Source: Aestuariivivens marinum
Lineage (GTDB): Bacteria; Bacteroidota; Bacteroidia; Flavobacteriales; Flavobacteriaceae
Assembly: GCF_022662175.1 (NCBI RefSeq)
Contig: NZ_JAKMCR010000002.1
Coordinates: 310,001 to 374,000, forward strand
Direction: 5' to 3'
Length of the DNA stretch: 64,000 nt
Position 1 is the stretch's first letter; each line of letters starts with the position of its first letter. Position numbers and translations under genes: made by a program. This document shows positions 27,577-36,820 of this stretch, piece after piece. The notes beneath the pieces were generated by a model that did not search any database, was not told where the DNA came from, and was given only the letters and a program-made list of their open reading frames with translations.

Positions 27577-28518
27577 ATGACTATCACTCAATTATATTAC
27601 GTTTTAGCTGTTGCTGAAAACCAAAATTTCACCAAGGCAGCTGAAAAGTGTTTTGTAACGCAGCCCACGTTAAGCATGCAAATACAAAAACTTGAGGACC
27701 AATTGGACGTTCAAATTTTTGATCGCAGTAAAAAACCAATTGAGCTGACCGAAGTTGGAAAAAAAATTGTGACACAAGCCAGGAATATTGTTAATGAATC
27801 CTATAGAATTCAGGATATTGTAGACCAACAAAAGGGATTTATAGGCGGTGAGTTTAAACTAGGTATCATACCAACAGTTATGCCTACCTTGCTACCTATG
27901 TTCTTAAAAAACTTTATAAAAAAGCATCCTAAAGTCAAGCTTAAAATTGAAGAGCTTACCACCGAGGAAATCATCAATAAAATCAAGGAAGGCCATTTAG
28001 ATGCTGCTATTGCTGCAACACCGTTAGAAGAGGAAGATATTAAGGAACGAGTACTTTACTTTGAACCTTTTGTTAGTTATATTCCAAAAAACCACAGGCT
28101 TCATATAAACAATAAGATTAATATTGAAGATTTAGATATAAATGATATGTTGTTATTAGAAGATGGTCATTGTTTTAGGGATGGCGTTATTAATCTTTGC
28201 AAAATTTTCAAAGACAATCCAGATGATAAATTCCAATTGGAAAGCGGAAGTATAGAAACACTTATTAAACTCTCCAATGAAGGTTTAGGTATGACTTTGC
28301 TTCCCTATTTACACACTTTGGATCTTAATGAAAAAGACACCGAAAACATACATTACTTTAATGAACCACCCCCTGCAAGGGAGGTAAGCCTTATTTATCA
28401 CAAAAGTGAACTAAAAATGCAAATCATTGAAGCCCTACAAGATGTAATATCAGGTATTATAAGAGGAGCTATAGCGTTTCAAAATGTAAAAATCATTAGT
28501 CCTTTATCTAAAAACTAA
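27577..28518 (+). CDS. oxyR: LysR-type regulator OxyR
   Basis: A 313-residue LysR-family activator of the hydrogen-peroxide response. The N-terminal winged helix-turn-helix contains FTKAAEKCFVTQPTLSMQIQKL. The substrate domain carries EDGHCFRDGVINLC, with cysteines at residues 199 and 208, exactly the positions of the peroxide-sensing disulfide pair of E. coli OxyR. It is transcribed alone and ends at a strong hairpin. No catalase or peroxiredoxin gene is adjacent, so its targets lie elsewhere. A TATCTTTA sequence at 27549 could be its -7 box, but this is weak. Confidence 0.93.
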   Translation: MTITQLYYVLAVAENQNFTKAAEKCFVTQPTLSMQIQKLEDQLDVQIFDRSKKPIELTEVGKKIVTQARNIVNESYRIQDIVDQQKGFIGGEFKLGIIPTVMPTLLPMFLKNFIKKHPKVKLKIEELTTEEIINKIKEGHLDAAIAATPLEEEDIKERVLYFEPFVSYIPKNHRLHINNKINIEDLDINDMLLLEDGHCFRDGVINLCKIFKDNPDDKFQLESGSIETLIKLSNEGLGMTLLPYLHTLDLNEKDTENIHYFNEPPPAREVSLIYHKSELKMQIIEALQDVISGIIRGAIAFQNVKIISPLSKN

Positions 28519-28543
28519 AAAAGCGATCTAAAGATCGCTTTTT
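28517..28543. terminator. Bidirectional terminator between oxyR and the convergent small gene
   Basis: AAAAAGCGATCT and AGATCGCTTTTT form a perfect 12-bp stem with a 2-base loop; A and T runs are built into both sides. Confidence 0.85.
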
Positions 28544-28544
28544 A

Positions 28545-28742
28545 TTATGGTTTTAAATAAATTAAACATTGATTTAATTCTGGGTTTTGCTGTACAAGAG
28601 ATTGAATAAAAACTTTAAGTTCTTCAATCTCATAAGGCAACAAACGTGTTAATGCCTTTTGTACCTCTTTGCAAAACAATGTAACATCAAAACTGACCTT
28701 TTTAAGTACAGTTTTGGTATACTCTAGCATTGCTCTTGCCAT
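28545..28742 (-). CDS. Small conserved protein of unknown function
   Basis: A 65-residue protein beginning MARAMLEYTKTVLKKVSFD. It is mostly helical, with no signal peptide or membrane segment and two cysteines. I recall near-identical small proteins in many Flavobacteriaceae, so I treat it as real although no function is known. It is convergent with oxyR and stops right at the shared terminator. Confidence 0.7.
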   Translation of the reverse strand: MARAMLEYTKTVLKKVSFDVTLFCKEVQKALTRLLPYEIEELKVFIQSLVQQNPELNQCLIYLKP

Positions 28743-28868
28743 AATTAATATTAAGGTGTTTGGTTTGAAAAAAGTAAAGGTATATTATAGGCAGCAAGTT
28801 TAATAATTTAACATCTAAATTTAACAAAAAATTGTAAACTAGTATCTAAATTTAAAAAATTTAACAGT

Positions 28869-29669
28869 TTAAAATCGGTTATCTCCATCAAGTAAATTGC
28901 CTAACCCTCCTAAAATACTGCCTTCTCCTTTATCCTTCCCACCACCTCTTGGCGCAGAAGCTAAAACCCGTCCTGCCAGTCTACTAAATGGTAACGATTG
29001 AATATATACCGTTCCAGGGCCTTGCAATTTTGCAAAAAACAGGCCTTCACCTCCAAAAATGGTATTTTTAATACCACCTACAAATTCAATATCATAATCT
29101 ACATCTTGGGTAAAACCAACGATACACCCTGTATCCACACGTAAGGTTTCACCAGCTTGCAATATTTTTTTGGCCATAGTGCCCCCTGCATGTACAAAGG
29201 CCATACCATCACCTTCCAATTTTTGCATGATAAAACCTTCGCCTCCAAAAAGCCCTCGCCCCAATCGCTTCGAAAATTCAATACCTACGCTAACTCCTTT
29301 TGCCGCACATAGAAAAGCATCTTTTTGACAAATAAACTTACCGCTATAGTGAGTAAGATCAATTGGGGTTATTTTACCCGGATAAGGTGAGGCAAAAGAC
29401 ACATTTCGCTTACCACTTAAGGTATTATAAAATGCGGTCATAAACAGGCTCTCACCTGTTAAAATACGCTTTCCCGCTCCCAAAATTTTCCCTAAAAATC
29501 CTGAGTCCTTTTGCGAACCATCCCCAAAAATGGTTTCCATTTTTATCCCATCGTCCATCATCATGAAACTGCCCGCTTCTGCTACAACGCCTTCATTAGG
29601 GTCGAGTTCAATTTCTACATACTGCATTTCCTCGCCGTAAATTCTATAGTCTATTTCGTGTGCTGTCAT
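28869..29669 (-). CDS. TIGR00266/AIM24 family protein
   Basis: A 266-residue beta-rich protein of the DUF124 family related to mitochondrial AIM24. It shows the repeated glycine motifs [36 protein letters not shown] and VYIQSLP. No signal peptide is evident. The C-terminus is rich in glycine. The biochemical role is unknown. It lies upstream of, and on the same strand as, the small gene at 28545, with a 126-base gap between them. Confidence 0.88.
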   Translation of the reverse strand: MTAHEIDYRIYGEEMQYVEIELDPNEGVVAEAGSFMMMDDGIKMETIFGDGSQKDSGFLGKILGAGKRILTGESLFMTAFYNTLSGKRNVSFASPYPGKITPIDLTHYSGKFICQKDAFLCAAKGVSVGIEFSKRLGRGLFGGEGFIMQKLEGDGMAFVHAGGTMAKKILQAGETLRVDTGCIVGFTQDVDYDIEFVGGIKNTIFGGEGLFFAKLQGPGTVYIQSLPFSRLAGRVLASAPRGGGKDKGEGSILGGLGNLLDGDNRF

Positions 29670-29788
29670 TTTTATGTTTTTTGTTTATTCTTTTATATGT
29701 TGATTTGTTTGCTGTTTTGTTACAGTTTTTTGTTGGCTGTTTAGATGTTCGTTGTTAAGGTGTAACTACACAACTTAACAACATACGA

Positions 29789-30244
29789 TTAACCCTTAAG
29801 TTTAATACTCCATTCAAAATGAAAAGTAGATACTTCTGTTCCTTCTTCATTAACGCCAACCGAAGTCATCCAAAGAGTTTGTCCCTCGCCTATTTCTATG
29901 GCCCTAATTATAGTCTCATCAATCAAATGGCCATCGTTACAAGTAAACGTAATTTTACCTGTTGCCTTTTTTGTAAAGATCGCTTTGTTGGAAACCACTA
30001 ACATGGACATTTGTTTTCCTGAACTTTTAATTTTGCTCATCATTAAGGCACCGGTAGAAAATTCTGCCGCCATGCCTTGCACCGCCCAGAACATGGATCT
30101 AAATGGATTTTGGTTTATCCACCGATGTCTCACCGTCACAACACAGGATTTAGCATCAATAGATTTAGTTCGCACACCGCATAAATAAGCCGATGGCAGT
30201 TTTAACAGCTTAAAAGCATTTAATTTTCTGGGAGTTATACGCAT
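29789..30244 (-). CDS. DUF4442 (hotdog-fold thioesterase-like) protein
   Basis: A 151-residue protein with a hotdog-type layout: the central helix segment SMFWAVQGMAAEFSTGALMM and strands ending in STFHFEWSIK. DUF4442 proteins are related to acyl-CoA thioesterases, but the activity here is untested. It is followed 119 bases later by the AIM24-like gene on the same strand. Confidence 0.83.
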   Translation of the reverse strand: MRITPRKLNAFKLLKLPSAYLCGVRTKSIDAKSCVVTVRHRWINQNPFRSMFWAVQGMAAEFSTGALMMSKIKSSGKQMSMLVVSNKAIFTKKATGKITFTCNDGHLIDETIIRAIEIGEGQTLWMTSVGVNEEGTEVSTFHFEWSIKLKG

Positions 30245-30339
30245 AGAGGTTCTTTTATTTTACCTCTAAATTATGAAATAAATCAATATCGTAAAATGTT
30301 AATATTTTGTTAATTTTAATAAAATAACAGTACTTTGTA

Positions 30340-30371
30340 TTGCATAATACCTTTTTTTAGATATATATTTG
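30340..30371 (+). promoter_or_regulatory. Promoter of the DUF4870 gene at 30401
   Basis: TTG at 30340 and TATATTTG at 30364-30371 match the Bacteroidota -33 and -7 elements with a 21-base spacer. The -7 box lies 29 bases before the ATG. Confidence 0.55.
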
Positions 30372-30400
30372 CATAAGATATTATTATATGCTTTTAAATC

Positions 30401-30847
30401 ATGTTAGATAAACACCAAAAAACCATCGCAACGTTTATACATTTATCAACCTTTAGTAGGTTTATTATTCCTTTTGGAAATTTTATTGGCCCTTTGGTCC
30501 TGTGGATTGCCAACAAGGAAAAATCGGAATTTGTAGACAATCATGGTAAACAAGCCTTAAACTTTCAAATGAGTATTTTGCTGTATGCCATTATTATTGG
30601 AACCATAACCATTCCCTTTTTTATTTTTAAAATTTTAGGCGGACTGGACTTTATAGACTTTAACGGGTTTCACAATTTTCATATTAACCTTGGAAAACCT
30701 TCACCCCTACTTTACATTGGTGGTGGCTTGGGGGCTTTAATGATCATTGCCTTTATTGTGGAGCTGGCTCTAATAGTCAAAGCTAGTTTAAAAGCTAGGG
30801 ATGGCGAACCATACAAGTATCCATTAACCATTAATTTTTTAAAGTAA
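30401..30847 (+). CDS. DUF4870 membrane protein
   Basis: A 148-residue protein with three membrane segments and the DUF4870 pattern: an N-terminal hydrophobic segment, then SEFVDNHGKQALNFQ (the family's conserved N-x-x-x-Q-x-x-N-F-Q type block), and a C-terminal YPLTINFLK. Its role is unknown. A second DUF4870 protein is encoded at 49000-49338. The PadR operon follows 92 bases downstream. Confidence 0.85.
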   Translation: MLDKHQKTIATFIHLSTFSRFIIPFGNFIGPLVLWIANKEKSEFVDNHGKQALNFQMSILLYAIIIGTITIPFFIFKILGGLDFIDFNGFHNFHINLGKPSPLLYIGGGLGALMIIAFIVELALIVKASLKARDGEPYKYPLTINFLK

Positions 30848-30939
30848 TTTACACTAAAAATATCTTACAATAAATTTCATCAACATTAATCATCAATCAA
30901 AAAAATGAACAGTTTCACCATATTTAAACGCTTTAGAAC

Positions 30940-31281
30940 ATGAAGATAGAAAACACAAAAGCACAAATGCGCAAAGGGGTACTTGAATTCTGCATACTAT
31001 CGGTCTTAAAAGACGACGACGCATACGTTGCAGAGATTTTAGACACCTTAAAAGACGCTAAGTTGCTCGTTGTAGAAGGCACCATTTACCCCCTACTAAC
31101 GCGACTTAAAAACGCAGGACTTTTAAACTACAGATGGGAAGAATCCACATCTGGACCTCCAAGAAAATATTATGGGTTAACCGAAACAGGTAAGCTCTTT
31201 TTAAAAGAATTAGATAATACTTGGAACGAATTACAAAACGCAGTAAACATAGTAACAAGCCAAAAAACAACAAAAAAATGA
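30940..31281 (+). CDS. PadR family transcriptional regulator
   Basis: A 113-residue winged helix-turn-helix protein (MRKGVLEFCILSVLKDDDAY, then VVEGTIYPLLTRLKNAGLL and GPPRKYYGLTETG) of the short PadR subfamily. Its stop overlaps the next start (ATGA), so it is translationally coupled to the PspC gene. It probably autoregulates this operon, in line with other PadR-PspC arrangements in Flavobacteriaceae. Confidence 0.93.
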   Translation: MKIENTKAQMRKGVLEFCILSVLKDDDAYVAEILDTLKDAKLLVVEGTIYPLLTRLKNAGLLNYRWEESTSGPPRKYYGLTETGKLFLKELDNTWNELQNAVNIVTSQKTTKK

Positions 31282-33107
31282 ATAAAACAGTCAACATAAA
31301 TTTAGCAGGTATATTTTTTCATATCGATGAAGATGCATACTTAAAATTACAACGCTATCTTGAGGCTATAAAACGTTCATTTACAGATTCTCAAGGACGC
31401 TCTGAAATCATTGCTGATATTGAAGCACGTATTGCCGAACTTTTTAACGAGCGAGTACAACATGACAAGCAAGTTATACGTATAAAAGAAGTAGATGAGA
31501 TTATCGCCATTATGGGGCAGCCTGAAGACTACTTAGTTGATGACGAAATTTTTGAAGACGAACCAAAAACCTCATATAAAAGTTCCTCGTCACCTTCTAA
31601 AAAGTTGTTCAGGGATACCGACAACTCTTATATAAGTGGTGTGTCTTCTGGGTTAGGTCACTATTTGGGTATTGATGCCGTATGGATTAGATTGCTATGG
31701 ATTATTTTAACTATTGGTTCTGGAGGCACCTTTATATTTATATACATCTTATTTTGGGTTTTAGTTCCTGAAGCCAAAACCACTGCCGAAAAATTAATGA
31801 TGACCGGAGAGCCCGTTAACATTAGTAACATTGAAAAAAAAATAAAGGATGGCTTTGACAATGTGTCTGATACTGTAAGTGATGTTGCTAAAAATGTATC
31901 TGAGACCGTTAGCGATGTTGCCAAAAATGTATCAGATGTCGCCAAAAATGTTAATGTAAAAAAACAAGCAAACTCCATTAAGTCGTCATCAAAAACATTT
32001 TTTGATACTATTGGAGACATCATCTTATTTTTCTTTAACATATTTGCCAAATTCGTTGGTATCTTGTTAATGTTTATTGGCGCAGTTACACTAATAGCAT
32101 TAATAATTAGCTTATTTTCTGTGGGAGTAGTCAATATTCTAAATATTCCTGGTATTGAATATGCAAATATTGTTAACGCGGCCAACACACCTATTTGGTT
32201 AATCTCTTTATTAACTTTTTTTGCTGTTGGTATTCCATTTTTCTTTGTGTTCTACCTTGGCCTTAAAATATTGATAAACAATTTAAAATCCATTGGCAAG
32301 ATTGCAAAGTTTACCCTATTGGGAGCATGGTTAATTTCTATCATCATGCTTACTGTTTTTGGGGTAAGGGAAGCTAGCGAACATGCTTTTGACGAACGGG
32401 TTGTGGAAAAGATAGAACTCAACATCACTACAAACGATACGCTTAATTTAAAAATGGTAAATAACGACCTTTATAAAAACACGAGATACCGTAGTAACTC
32501 CTTTAAAGTTGCCCATAATGAAAAAGGAGAGAAAATAATCTATTCTTCTGATGTGGCCATTATTGTTAAATCTACAACCGATTCTTTAGCAACATTAAGC
32601 ATAGAAAAAAGTGCTGATGGTAGAAGTTTTGAAAAAGCCATGGAACGTGCCAGAAATATAAACTATAATTATGTATTTGATGATAAAACCTTGATTTTGG
32701 ATTCTTACTTTACCACCTCACCTGAAAACAAGTATAGTGATCAAGAAATTCATCTAGCACTTTATCTTCCAGAGGGATCTATACTCAAGTGCCATTCCAA
32801 CTCAAATTCGTTTTTTTATAGTAGAAACTACTATGGGTCCATTGTATCTCATAATAATGCTAACCATTATTTAAAAATACTTGACGATAAGGTGGAGTGC
32901 TTAGACTGTCCCGAAGAAGAAAAATTTGAAGTAGATGTAGACATTAAGGATGGCGATTCCAGCGTAAAAATAAACAAAGAAGGTGTTGAAGTAAAAGCCG
33001 ATAGTTCTAGTTTAACCATTAAACGAAAGAGCATAAAAGGCATTACAGAATCCGTTAATGTTAGCTTAGATAGTACTGGACTATCTGTGAAATCGACCAA
33101 TAATTAA
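31278..33107 (+). CDS. PspC domain membrane protein
   Basis: A 609-residue protein starting at ATG 31278, which overlaps the PadR stop; an upstream in-frame ATG at 31221 lies inside padR. It has an N-terminal helical domain (about 1-85), a PspC domain with the paired segment GVSSGLGHYLGIDAVWIRLLW (about 115-180), and a repeat zone (about 190-225) built from three or four copies of a VSDVAKNV unit. Several more membrane helices (about 240-350) and a C-terminal beta-rich domain resembling DUF4097/DUF2807 adhesin-like proteins follow. It is probably a membrane-stress sensor or stabiliser. Confidence 0.88.
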   Translation: MNKTVNINLAGIFFHIDEDAYLKLQRYLEAIKRSFTDSQGRSEIIADIEARIAELFNERVQHDKQVIRIKEVDEIIAIMGQPEDYLVDDEIFEDEPKTSYKSSSSPSKKLFRDTDNSYISGVSSGLGHYLGIDAVWIRLLWIILTIGSGGTFIFIYILFWVLVPEAKTTAEKLMMTGEPVNISNIEKKIKDGFDNVSDTVSDVAKNVSETVSDVAKNVSDVAKNVNVKKQANSIKSSSKTFFDTIGDIILFFFNIFAKFVGILLMFIGAVTLIALIISLFSVGVVNILNIPGIEYANIVNAANTPIWLISLLTFFAVGIPFFFVFYLGLKILINNLKSIGKIAKFTLLGAWLISIIMLTVFGVREASEHAFDERVVEKIELNITTNDTLNLKMVNNDLYKNTRYRSNSFKVAHNEKGEKIIYSSDVAIIVKSTTDSLATLSIEKSADGRSFEKAMERARNINYNYVFDDKTLILDSYFTTSPENKYSDQEIHLALYLPEGSILKCHSNSNSFFYSRNYYGSIVSHNNANHYLKILDDKVECLDCPEEEKFEVDVDIKDGDSSVKINKEGVEVKADSSSLTIKRKSIKGITESVNVSLDSTGLSVKSTNN

Positions 33108-33207
33108 CAGTTTAGCAACTAAAAAAACAAATCTTTAAATTATAATTAGTAACTAAATAAATTCGATCAAATCTTTAATCAAAATAATCATACAAAAACG
33201 AACAGTT

Positions 33208-33936
33208 ATGACAACTTTAATCAAAATCATTGTAACAACCCTTCTCAGCTTATCACTTTTTTCCTGTAATTTTGATGTCAATTTAAATTCTGGAGTTCGT
33301 GGCAATGGTAATGTAGTTACCGAAGAACGTACAACTAGCTCCAACTTTTCAATCATTAAAGCAACCGAAGGCTTGGAAGTGCTTTTAACCCAAAACGATA
33401 ATGAAAGTATTATTGTTGAAGCCGATGAGAATCTTCACAACCTTATCTTAACAGAAATTGAGGATGATGTTCTAAAAATACACACCAAAAAAAACATTGG
33501 AAAATGTAAAGCAAAAAAAGTTTTGGTCAACTTTAAGGATATCTCAAAAATAATTGCCACAAGCGGTAGTAATGTCTATACTACCAAAACCATAGATGTT
33601 GAAATGTTAGATTTAAAAACCACAAGTGGTAGTGATATGACCTTGGCGGTCAATGCCAGAACACTACATTGCGAATCAACTAGTGGAAGTGATTTAAAAC
33701 TGTCTGGAAAAACTGATCTCTTAATAGCAGAAGCTACCAGCGGTAGTGATATTAAAGCTGGTGAGTTAATCGCTCAATCCAGTAAAGTAAAAGCTACAAG
33801 TGGTGCAGATATAACCATAAACACGGCCAAGGAACTTATTGCTAGTGCTACAAGCGGTGGCGATGTAAAGTATTATGGAAACCCTGAAAAAGTGACTAAA
33901 AACAATAGTGTTTCAGGAAGCATTAAAAACAAATAA
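33208..33936 (+). CDS. Head GIN domain (DUF2807) lipoprotein
   Basis: A 242-residue lipoprotein with signal peptide and lipobox LSLFSC. The right-handed beta-helix DUF2807 domain is visible as repeated TSGSD-type units (TTSGSDMTL, STSGSDLKL, ATSGSDIKA, ATSGADITI, ATSGGDVKY). It follows the PspC gene by 100 bases and shares its orientation; PadR-PspC-DUF2807 is a recurrent set in Flavobacteriaceae. It probably sits on the outer membrane or periplasmic face. Its role is unknown. Confidence 0.88.
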   Translation: MTTLIKIIVTTLLSLSLFSCNFDVNLNSGVRGNGNVVTEERTTSSNFSIIKATEGLEVLLTQNDNESIIVEADENLHNLILTEIEDDVLKIHTKKNIGKCKAKKVLVNFKDISKIIATSGSNVYTTKTIDVEMLDLKTTSGSDMTLAVNARTLHCESTSGSDLKLSGKTDLLIAEATSGSDIKAGELIAQSSKVKATSGADITINTAKELIASATSGGDVKYYGNPEKVTKNNSVSGSIKNK

Positions 33937-33960
33937 CCAATCAAAAGAATTGCCCACCAA

Positions 33961-34008
33961 TTAAAACATAAAAGGTCTTCATACAAATGAAGACCTTTTA
34001 TGTTTTAA
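33961..34008. terminator. Bidirectional terminator with a perfect 22-bp stem
   Basis: The arms 33961-33982 and 33987-34008 are perfectly complementary around an ACAA loop. It lies between the convergent DUF2807 and YceI genes. The core is AAGGTCTTCAT and its complement. Confidence 0.85.
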
Positions 34009-34023
34009 AATTATTTATTTAAA

Positions 34024-34623
34024 TCAACTCTCCTTAACCGCCAATTGGAAATAAATTTTTATAATATCATGAACCGTAATAAGTCCAAAAAATTTTTTTG
34101 GTGGTTTTAAATCGTAATCAGACATACTTATAGGCAAAACTCCTGTTATGAGCATACCTCTACCTTTCTTAAACTTTATAGGTACCTTATGATTTTTAGA
34201 GACTCCTGCAATCTCAATGTCTATGGAAGCCAAGACATCATCGGTTTGTTCCTCCAAATCATTAATATCATTTAAAAACAAAGTGATTTGTGGATACATT
34301 TTAGATTTTAATATTTTTCTAAAATCACTATTAATAACTATACCTCCGCAATCAAAGCAATCATTATCCAAAACCAAGGCTGTTTTATCAAAAACCAATC
34401 TAGCGCCCACTTTCTTGTAAAGCACTTGAACTGGATTTTTAAGTTTAAGTACATCAAAGCCACAAGTAAATGTATTTACATTCGTTGTACCTCTAACTAC
34501 TAATGAACTTTCCGAAGTTACAATAACCGATGTACTTTTAAACATAGCATCATTTGTAGTAAATGCCATAACCATTCCTATTACAACAATAAACAATACT
34601 TTATTTAAAATTTTTGATTTCAT
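34024..34623 (-). CDS. YceI-like periplasmic protein (first copy)
   Basis: A 199-residue protein with a signal peptide, starting at ATG 34623 (MKSKILNKVLFIVVIG); an upstream ATG at 34662 would mask it. The lipocalin-like YceI fold is suggested by the SDFRKILKSKMYPQITLFL block and the C-terminal PKKFFGLITVHDIIKIYFQL. It carries a Cys-x-x-Cys (CFDC) and another Cys in TCGFDV, which are absent from the second copy at 36045. YceI proteins bind isoprenoids in the periplasm. The ligand here is unknown. Confidence 0.82.
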   Translation of the reverse strand: MKSKILNKVLFIVVIGMVMAFTTNDAMFKSTSVIVTSESSLVVRGTTNVNTFTCGFDVLKLKNPVQVLYKKVGARLVFDKTALVLDNDCFDCGGIVINSDFRKILKSKMYPQITLFLNDINDLEEQTDDVLASIDIEIAGVSKNHKVPIKFKKGRGMLITGVLPISMSDYDLKPPKKFFGLITVHDIIKIYFQLAVKES

Positions 34624-34734
34624 TATCAATGAGGCAATTTTAATTTTTTTTTCCAAAAACAAGTCTCAAAGTATATGTCAATTTAAATATTTTAATTAAA
34701 CATATTACCAAGAGACTTGCTTACTGTTTACTTT

Positions 34735-36015
34735 TTAGAAGCTAATTGCTGCTTCAAGAACTAGACCATCAAATTTACCTCCATAATGATAATCTGATGT
34801 TGGGTAATCATTATATTTTTGCCTAACATATTCTGCCTTCATTAAAATGTTCTTGGTCATAAACCATCCTCCTACTAACTGGAATCTATTAACTTCTACA
34901 TCATCTCCACTGCGTAATTCACCACCAACTCTATTAATACGAGTACCAAAATAAACATTTTCTTTATCTCCAAATCTATATAGTAATTCTCCTGAAACTT
35001 GAGTCCATTTTCTTCTATCTACCTCTTGTTTGGCTTTTCCTCGTGAAAATTCAATTACACCAAAGAATTCCAATCCTCCATATTTCAAGAATGGGTTTAT
35101 CATCACAGCTGTCATTTCATTTTTTAAATCAGGGTTGATTCTACCTGCTCTAAAACTGTCTCCTATAGCATCTCCATTGGCATCCTTACCATTCATTACA
35201 GTATAATATCTAGAACCTGCACGGTCACCACTGTATAGATAAATACCTCTAGCATTATTATGAGCACTGTGGAATAAGGATCCTGTTAAGCGGAAACGAA
35301 AATCATTATCAATTTGATTATCATATCCAAATTTAGCTAAGAACGATGGGCTTGTTTGATCTTTATCCGTTACATTTTGATTTAATTTTCCATTGGTTAT
35401 ACCAACCATTCCAAACCATGCATTACTGAAATAATACAATTCGGCTCCAACTTCAGTTGTAAATGAATCCATTAAGTAATTACCCACAAAAGGATTGTAA
35501 AGTGCCATAGCGTTATCAGTTCTTCTAAAATGGGTATCACCATAGTTGTTTTCCATATGACCGATTTTCACACGTGCATGCTTCATAAAATCACTTAAAA
35601 AGCCTTCACTTATAAAGTCAAGATTATCGATTTGAATATATCCGCCTTTAACATAAGCTTCAGTATGATGCTGAGATGATAAATAAGTTCTTAAATGCAT
35701 TCTAACACCTTTTGCTAAAGCCACATCTAAATCTAAATTAGCGGTAGCCAAATTAAAATTAGATCCCAAATCTGTGAGTGTAACACTACTGTTATCATTT
35801 TTTTGTGACAATGATTGGAATTGTAGTGTTGAAGCTCCTCCCAATCTCACTTTTACGTTTTCAAAAGTTGACACACTATCTTTAGGAGCTTCGAAAACGT
35901 TTATACCACGCTTATCTGGTTGCCTAAAATTGTCTAAATCCCTGTTCTGAGCATAGAAACTAAAACCTGTGAATATTATTGCTATTAATATTACTTTTTT
36001 CATTATTGATTTCAT
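34735..36015 (-). CDS. Outer-membrane porin-like beta-barrel protein
   Basis: A 426-residue exported protein with a signal peptide ending in YAQ and many amphipathic strands, ending with an aromatic terminal residue (LEAAISF), typical of outer-membrane barrels. The start may be 36015 or the second ATG at 36003 (MKKVILIAIIF). It lies between two YceI genes on the same strand, which suggests a common transcript and perhaps transport of the same hydrophobic substrate. No specific porin family can be named. Confidence 0.75.
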   Translation of the reverse strand: MKSIMKKVILIAIIFTGFSFYAQNRDLDNFRQPDKRGINVFEAPKDSVSTFENVKVRLGGASTLQFQSLSQKNDNSSVTLTDLGSNFNLATANLDLDVALAKGVRMHLRTYLSSQHHTEAYVKGGYIQIDNLDFISEGFLSDFMKHARVKIGHMENNYGDTHFRRTDNAMALYNPFVGNYLMDSFTTEVGAELYYFSNAWFGMVGITNGKLNQNVTDKDQTSPSFLAKFGYDNQIDNDFRFRLTGSLFHSAHNNARGIYLYSGDRAGSRYYTVMNGKDANGDAIGDSFRAGRINPDLKNEMTAVMINPFLKYGGLEFFGVIEFSRGKAKQEVDRRKWTQVSGELLYRFGDKENVYFGTRINRVGGELRSGDDVEVNRFQLVGGWFMTKNILMKAEYVRQKYNDYPTSDYHYGGKFDGLVLEAAISF

Positions 36016-36044
36016 GATTATTTAATTTTTAATGTTAATTATGT

Positions 36045-36620
36045 TTATTTAAATATTGATTCGAATTTTATTGTTATTTCATTCCCTGTTGTTATAGTTC
36101 CAAATAAAGCAGTTGGGGGGTCCACATTAAAATTGGTCATTTTAAAGGCTTTTTCCCCTTTGATTTTAACGGTGTTACCAATTATTTCTACTTCAAACTT
36201 TAATGAAATGTTCTTTTTTGTGCCAGAAATGCTTAGGTCTCCAAGAGTTTCAGCTACATATTTATTTTCTTCTAAAGCTTCAATGTTTTTAACTTGTGTT
36301 AGTACAAATGTAATTTTAGGGTATTTATCAGTCTGTAAGGCCTTATATGTATTTTTATCCATAGATTTCTTTCCGCTTTTTAAGGATTCAGCTAGAATTT
36401 CGATATGAAGATTCTCAAGCTTTACCTCTTCCAAACTCACAAATGACAAAACTCCATTATATGATTCAGAAACTATATGCCAATCATGCAAACTTGAAGT
36501 ACCGTAAACTGTTAATTTAGATTCGCTAGTATCTAATTTGAAGGTTTGAGCAATAGAAAAACTAGTGAACAAAATAGTGCTTACAAGTACTATAATTTTT
36601 ATTTTAATTGAAGGTCTCAT
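36045..36620 (-). CDS. YceI family periplasmic protein (second copy)
   Basis: A 191-residue protein with a signal peptide (ending SIAQ). The YceI domain is clear from SKLTVYGTSSLHDWHI, DKNTYKALQTDKYPKITFVL and LFGTITTGNEITIKF. It is the first gene of the YceI-porin-YceI set, 29 bases before the porin-like gene. It probably binds a polyprenyl or amphipathic ligand in the periplasm. Confidence 0.9.
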   Translation of the reverse strand: MRPSIKIKIIVLVSTILFTSFSIAQTFKLDTSESKLTVYGTSSLHDWHIVSESYNGVLSFVSLEEVKLENLHIEILAESLKSGKKSMDKNTYKALQTDKYPKITFVLTQVKNIEALEENKYVAETLGDLSISGTKKNISLKFEVEIIGNTVKIKGEKAFKMTNFNVDPPTALFGTITTGNEITIKFESIFK

Positions 36621-36760
36621 AACATTGCTTTTTGTATATGCAAAGTTCTGACGGATACTATAGGAAAAAGATGATTTTTATCATCAACTAAAAAATAGTT
36701 TTTACTTAATGAATGGAAATAAACAATAATGACCTAGAATTATTTTATTTAAAAAACATA

Positions 36761-36790
36761 AAAAAACCCGATAAAAAATCGGGTTTTTTT
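36761..36790 (-). terminator. Terminator of the beta-galactosidase gene
   Basis: AACCCGAT and ATCGGGTT form a stem flanked by A and T runs, 31 bases past the GH2 stop. Confidence 0.8.
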
Positions 36791-36820
36791 ATTCAATTTA
36801 TTGGTTTAGCTTGGTCACAA

